Shown here: piece by piece, positions 6,064 to 8,332 of the stretch
How positions within the stretch are numbered: position 1 is the first letter of the stretch
Layout of the letters: each line of letters opens with the position of its first letter
From: Paracoccaceae bacterium
GTDB taxonomy: Bacteria; Pseudomonadota; Alphaproteobacteria; Rhodobacterales; Rhodobacteraceae
Direction: 5' to 3'
Length of the DNA stretch: 8,332 bases
Assembly (NCBI GenBank): GCA_007131945.1
Contig: SLPP01000413.1
Span: 1-8,332, forward strand
Program-made: the position numbers and the translations under genes
Notes under the pieces: model-generated
The model's input: the letters and a program-made list of their open reading frames with translations, nothing else
Database searches by the model: none
What the model was told of the DNA's origin: nothing

Positions 6064-6110
6064 GGATCGGCCGGGCAAGGCAAGGCGCCCGAGCATGGCG
6101 GGAGACGGGA

Positions 6111-6947
6111 ATGGGCCGAGGCGCGCGGACGGGAACGGGTGCGGCACAGGCCGCCCGGGCGATGGGCGAGCGCCGCTTCGGCCGGGTGAACTGGCTCGGA
6201 CTGCAGACGCTGGCGCTGCGCGAGACGCGGCGCTTCCTCGCGGTCTGGACGCAGACGCTGGCCGCGCCGCTGGTCACGGCGGGGCTGTTCCTGGCGATCT
6301 TCACGCTGGCGATCGGACCGGCGCGCGGCGAGGTGATGGGGGTGGCCTTCACCCATTTCCTGGCACCGGGGATCCTGATGATGACGGTGATCCAGAACGC
6401 CTTCGCCAATACCTCGTCCTCGATCGTGATCGCCAAGGTGCAGGGCAACATCGTCGACACGCTGATGCCGCCCCTCTCGGCGGGCGAGCTGGTCGCGGGT
6501 TTCCTGGCCGGGGCGGCGGCGCGCGGGCTGGTCGTCGCGGTGCTGATCGCGCTCGCGCTCTGGCCAGCGCTCGGGATGGTGCCGGCGCATCCGCTCTGGC
6601 TACTCGCGATCACGCTGGTCGGCGCCTGCATGCTGGGCGCGCTGGGGATCGTCGCCGGCATCCTGTCGAACAAGTTCGACCAGATCGCCGCGATCACCAA
6701 CTTCGTCGTCACGCCGCTCGCGTTTCTTTCGGGGACGTTCTACACGCTCGACGCGCTGCCCGGCTGGATGCGGACACTGAGCCATGCCAACCCCGTCTTC
6801 TACCTCATCGACGGGGCGCGGCACGGCTATCTGGGCCGCTCCGACAGCGACCCGCTCCTCGGGCTGGCGGTCGTCGCGCTGACCACGGCGGCACTCTCGG
6901 CGCTGGCCTGGTGGTGGTTCCGCACCGGCTACCGGCTGAAGCCCTGA
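6111..6947 (+). CDS. ABC-2 type transporter permease (YadH-like)
   Basis: A 278-residue inner-membrane permease of the ABC-2 family. About six hydrophobic segments fall near residues 43-69, 78-100, 125-152, 160-185, 192-212 and 248-270. The late signature LSGTFYTLDALPGW (206-219) followed by SHANPVFYLIDGAR (224-237) is typical of YadH-type exporters and of the NodJ-related group. Such proteins pair with a separate YadG-like ATPase to export an unknown substrate. No ATPase gene lies on either side: gcrA is divergent upstream and a cytochrome follows. So the partner is elsewhere or this copy works with a shared ATPase. GGGAG lies six bases before the ATG at 6111; an internal ATG at 6162 without a ribosome site is the alternative and would remove a basic, poorly conserved-looking leader. 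Confidence 0.9.
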   Translation: MGRGARTGTGAAQAARAMGERRFGRVNWLGLQTLALRETRRFLAVWTQTLAAPLVTAGLFLAIFTLAIGPARGEVMGVAFTHFLAPGILMMTVIQNAFANTSSSIVIAKVQGNIVDTLMPPLSAGELVAGFLAGAAARGLVVAVLIALALWPALGMVPAHPLWLLAITLVGACMLGALGIVAGILSNKFDQIAAITNFVVTPLAFLSGTFYTLDALPGWMRTLSHANPVFYLIDGARHGYLGRSDSDPLLGLAVVALTTAALSALAWWWFRTGYRLKP

Positions 6948-6963
6948 AGGCCCGCCGGCGCCA

Positions 6964-6978
6964 GCGGCACGCTGCCGC
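6964..6978 (+). terminator. Hairpin after the ABC permease
   Basis: GCGGCA pairs with TGCCGC around a 3-base loop, 17 bases past the permease stop. An overlapping alternative CAGCG/CGCTG stem also exists. No T-tract follows, so termination is uncertain; a GC-only hairpin is similar to those after other genes here. Confidence 0.3.
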
Positions 6979-7065
6979 ATCACGCGCGGCAAGGCTTGCA
7001 CCAGACCGGCGCTTGTGCCACCTAGTTAGCAGAAATCAATTGGCTTCAGCCAGAACGAGGATGCC

Positions 7066-7488
7066 ATGACCAAGAAGATCGCCCTCATCGCCGCTTCCGC
7101 CGCTTCGATGACGCTGGCCGGCTGGGCCGCGCATGCCGGCGATCCGGCGGCCGGGGAAACCCAGTTTCGGCAGTGCCGCGCCTGCCACATGATCACCGCC
7201 CCCGACGGCGACGTGATCCAGCGCGGCGGTCGCGTCGGGCCCAATCTCTACGGTATCATCGGCGCGCAGGCCGGCGCGGTCGAGGGGTTCCGCTACAGCG
7301 ACGAACTGGTCGCGGCGGGCAATGACGGGCTGGTCTGGGACCGTGAGAACTTCATCGCCTATGTCGAGGATCCGACCGGGTTCATGCGCGAGTTCACCGG
7401 CGATGCCCGCGCCCGCTCGCCGATGAACTTCCAGATGCGGTCGGGCGCCGATGACATGTACGCCTACCTCGCGACCTTCTCGGACTGA
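7066..7488 (+). CDS. Periplasmic class I cytochrome c (c550/c2 type)
   Basis: A 140-residue precursor of a monohaem electron carrier. Residues 1-24 are a Sec signal peptide ending AHA, leaving a mature protein beginning GDPAAGE. Haem attaches at C37-R-A-C40-H41; H41 is one iron ligand, and M120 in SPMNFQM is the expected second. GPNLYGIIG (58-66) and the run DPTGFMREFTGDARA (102-116) closely resemble Rhodobacter cytochrome c2 and Paracoccus cytochrome c550, which shuttle electrons from the bc1 complex to terminal oxidases or reaction centres. The gene stands alone, preceded by GAGG five bases from the ATG. A two-codon ATGCCATGA overlaps the start but has no room for a ribosome site. I found no strong promoter. 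Whether this is the main c550/c2 or a paralogue cannot be decided here. Confidence 0.93.
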   Translation: MTKKIALIAASAASMTLAGWAAHAGDPAAGETQFRQCRACHMITAPDGDVIQRGGRVGPNLYGIIGAQAGAVEGFRYSDELVAAGNDGLVWDRENFIAYVEDPTGFMREFTGDARARSPMNFQMRSGADDMYAYLATFSD

Positions 7489-7496
7489 CCGTGGCG

Positions 7497-7520
7497 CGCC
7501 CGCCGGGATGTCGGTGGGCG
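7497..7520. terminator. Hairpin between cytochrome c and mmcB stops
   Basis: A 9-bp stem (7497-7505 with 7512-7520, one G-T wobble on the plus strand) with a 6-base loop fills the 39-base gap between two convergent stop codons. The wobble becomes a C-A mismatch on the minus strand, so it should work better for the cytochrome transcript. No T-tract is present. Confidence 0.5.
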
Positions 7521-7527
7521 TCCGGGC

Positions 7528-7983
7528 TCAGGCCCGCGGATCGCGCAACTGCAGGTGTCGGAACGCGGCCGCGCGGGCGAATCTCAGCGTGAGGATCCTG
7601 CGCCGCGCCGGCGGAAGCCGGTGCATGGCCGATTCGCGCAGGATCTCGGCGTCGAAACCGTCCGCCATCATGAGCCCGGCGCTCGCGGGCAGCAGTTCGG
7701 TCGGAAAGCCCGGGGCAACGGCCCAGAAGAAACGATCGCACCAGTGCAGGTAGCCCTGCCATTTCCGGTCGGCCCGGAAATCGGCGGGGCCCGACTTGCA
7801 TTCCACGATCCAGATCTCGCCGCCGGGCCCCAGCGCCATCACGTCGGCGCGCAGGCCGGGTTCGGGCACGACTTCCTCGAGGGTCGCAAGATCGAGCGCG
7901 TGGAGCGCGCGACACACGCCCCGCGCCAGCCTGCGTCCGGGAGCCAGCCCGGGCGGGCCTGTCGGGTCGGACATTTCGGGCAT
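7528..7983 (-). CDS. mmcB: MmcB family DNA repair protein
   Basis: A 151-residue protein of the MmcB family, named for mitomycin C sensitivity in Caulobacter, where it acts in the SOS response with the ImuAB/DnaE2 mutagenesis pathway. The core is a compact PD-(D/E)xK nuclease-like fold: GLRADVMAL (43-51, D47), then EIWIVECKSG (56-65) with E61 and K63, then DFRADRKWQGY (68-78) and WAVAPGFP. These acidic/Lys residues form the expected metal site. The frame is open further upstream to 8079, but the ATG at 7983 is chosen because AGG precedes it by six bases; an ATG at 7974 is an alternative. I see no alphaproteobacterial LexA box (GTTC-N7-GTTC) in the 260 bases upstream. It is convergent with the cytochrome gene. 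Confidence 0.87.
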   Translation of the reverse strand: MPEMSDPTGPPGLAPGRRLARGVCRALHALDLATLEEVVPEPGLRADVMALGPGGEIWIVECKSGPADFRADRKWQGYLHWCDRFFWAVAPGFPTELLPASAGLMMADGFDAEILRESAMHRLPPARRRILTLRFARAAAFRHLQLRDPRA

Positions 7984-8198
7984 CCGCAACCTGTCGCAGT
8001 CGGCATCGGCCCTTGGTAACAGCTGCGCGCGGCAGAGGGAACGCCGGCCGCGCCCGCGCAGGGTCCGTCGCACCTGCATGCGCGTTCACAGCCCCGCGCC
8101 CGGAATGACAGCCGCGGTTCCCCACCCTGCCTCTCCTGCCTCGTCGGCGACACGGTCTTCACCCCAGGAACTGGCGCCCTGCCGCGTGCATTTTCCAC

Positions 8199-8227
8199 TT
8201 CACAAGCGCGAGGCGAACGTCTATGAG
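8199..8227 (+). promoter_or_regulatory. Sigma-70 promoter of the tRNA-Leu gene
   Basis: TTCACA (8199-8204) and TATGAG (8222-8227) are separated by exactly 17 bases. The -35 matches five of six and the -10 four of six consensus positions. Transcription would start around 8233-8236, leaving a leader of about ten bases before the tRNA. The remaining 7984-8198 spacer back to mmcB holds nothing else I can support. Confidence 0.58.
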
Positions 8228-8244
8228 CAGGCCACCATTTGCGT

Positions 8245-8331
8245 GCGGTCGTGGCGGAATTGGTAGACGCGCAGCGTTGAGGTCGCTGTGGGGTAACTCC
8301 CGTGGAAGTTCGAGTCTTCTCGACCGCACCA
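8245..8331 (+). tRNA. tRNA-Leu (anticodon GAG)
   Basis: A complete 87-base class II tRNA with encoded CCA. The acceptor stem is GCGGTCG (8245-8251) with CGACCGC (8321-8327), discriminator A at 8328 and CCA at 8329-8331. The anticodon stem CAGCG/CGCTG (8272-8276 with 8284-8288) encloses TTGAGGT, giving anticodon GAG at 8279-8281, which reads CUC and CUU. The long variable arm (TGGGG-TAA-CTCCC region) and the T loop TTCGAGT confirm tRNA-Leu. The window stops one base after the CCA. Confidence 0.97.
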
Positions 8332-8332
8332 A

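Noticed and set aside
5195..6712. Minus-strand open frame of 505 codons crossing gcrA and the permease
   Set aside because: It runs out of frame through gcrA and antisense through the permease, both clearly real. No motif supports it.
7061..7069. Two-codon ATGCCATGA upstream frame overlapping the cytochrome start
   Set aside because: The GAGG ribosome site abuts this ATG with no spacing, but is correctly spaced for the cytochrome ATG at 7066, so it is probably incidental.
7984..8244. Possible SOS (LexA) box upstream of mmcB
   Set aside because: No GTTC-N7-GTTC or GAAC-N7-GAAC arrangement could be found in this stretch by eye.

Overview
The window reads as ordinary chromosome from a GC-rich alphaproteobacterium, most likely of the Rhodobacterales. 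The reasons are a GcrA cell-cycle regulator, a consensus CtrA box, an MmcB-type DNA repair nuclease, a periplasmic cytochrome close to the Paracoccus c550 / Rhodobacter c2 type, and the carnitine gene set. I see no transposase, phage gene or CRISPR array.

Region 1 (about 1-4114, minus strand) is a four-gene operon read from 4114 down to 62. The order is a BKACE-family beta-keto acid cleavage enzyme (probably acting on dehydrocarnitine), a lipocalin lipoprotein, L-carnitine 3-dehydrogenase fused to a hotdog thioesterase, and an acyl-CoA dehydrogenase. All three junctions overlap by 1 or 4 bases, so translation is probably coupled. The predicted chemistry is L-carnitine to 3-dehydrocarnitine (dehydrogenase), then with acetyl-CoA to betainyl-CoA plus acetoacetate (BKACE), then to glycine betaine plus CoA (fused thioesterase). 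The acyl-CoA dehydrogenase may feed in gamma-butyrobetaine or crotonobetaine, or a related acyl-CoA. The lipocalin is the unexpected member. No carnitine transporter or regulator lies in the window.

Region 2 (4115-4817) is a divergent intergenic stretch with two dyad symmetries, followed by a small secreted four-cysteine protein of unknown function on the plus strand.

Region 3 (4818-5970, minus strand) is a cell-cycle neighbourhood. It holds gcrA and, after a hairpin, a short receiver-like protein that appears to lack the phospho-acceptor aspartate. A perfect TTAA-N7-TTAAC CtrA box sits 46 bases upstream of that protein's start. I found no other TTAA in the window by eye.

Region 4 (6111-8331) holds an ABC-2 membrane permease with no visible ATPase partner, a class I cytochrome c, a convergent mmcB, and a tRNA-Leu(GAG) with its own good promoter at the right edge.

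The left edge carries a 28-base exact inverted copy of the interior of the acyl-CoA dehydrogenase gene. This could be an assembly or amplification chimera and should be resolved before that edge is trusted. I do not see a clearly new multi-gene system. The best leads are the CtrA-box/pseudo-receiver unit beside gcrA, the lipocalin inside the carnitine operon, and the small CX5C/CX5C secreted protein.
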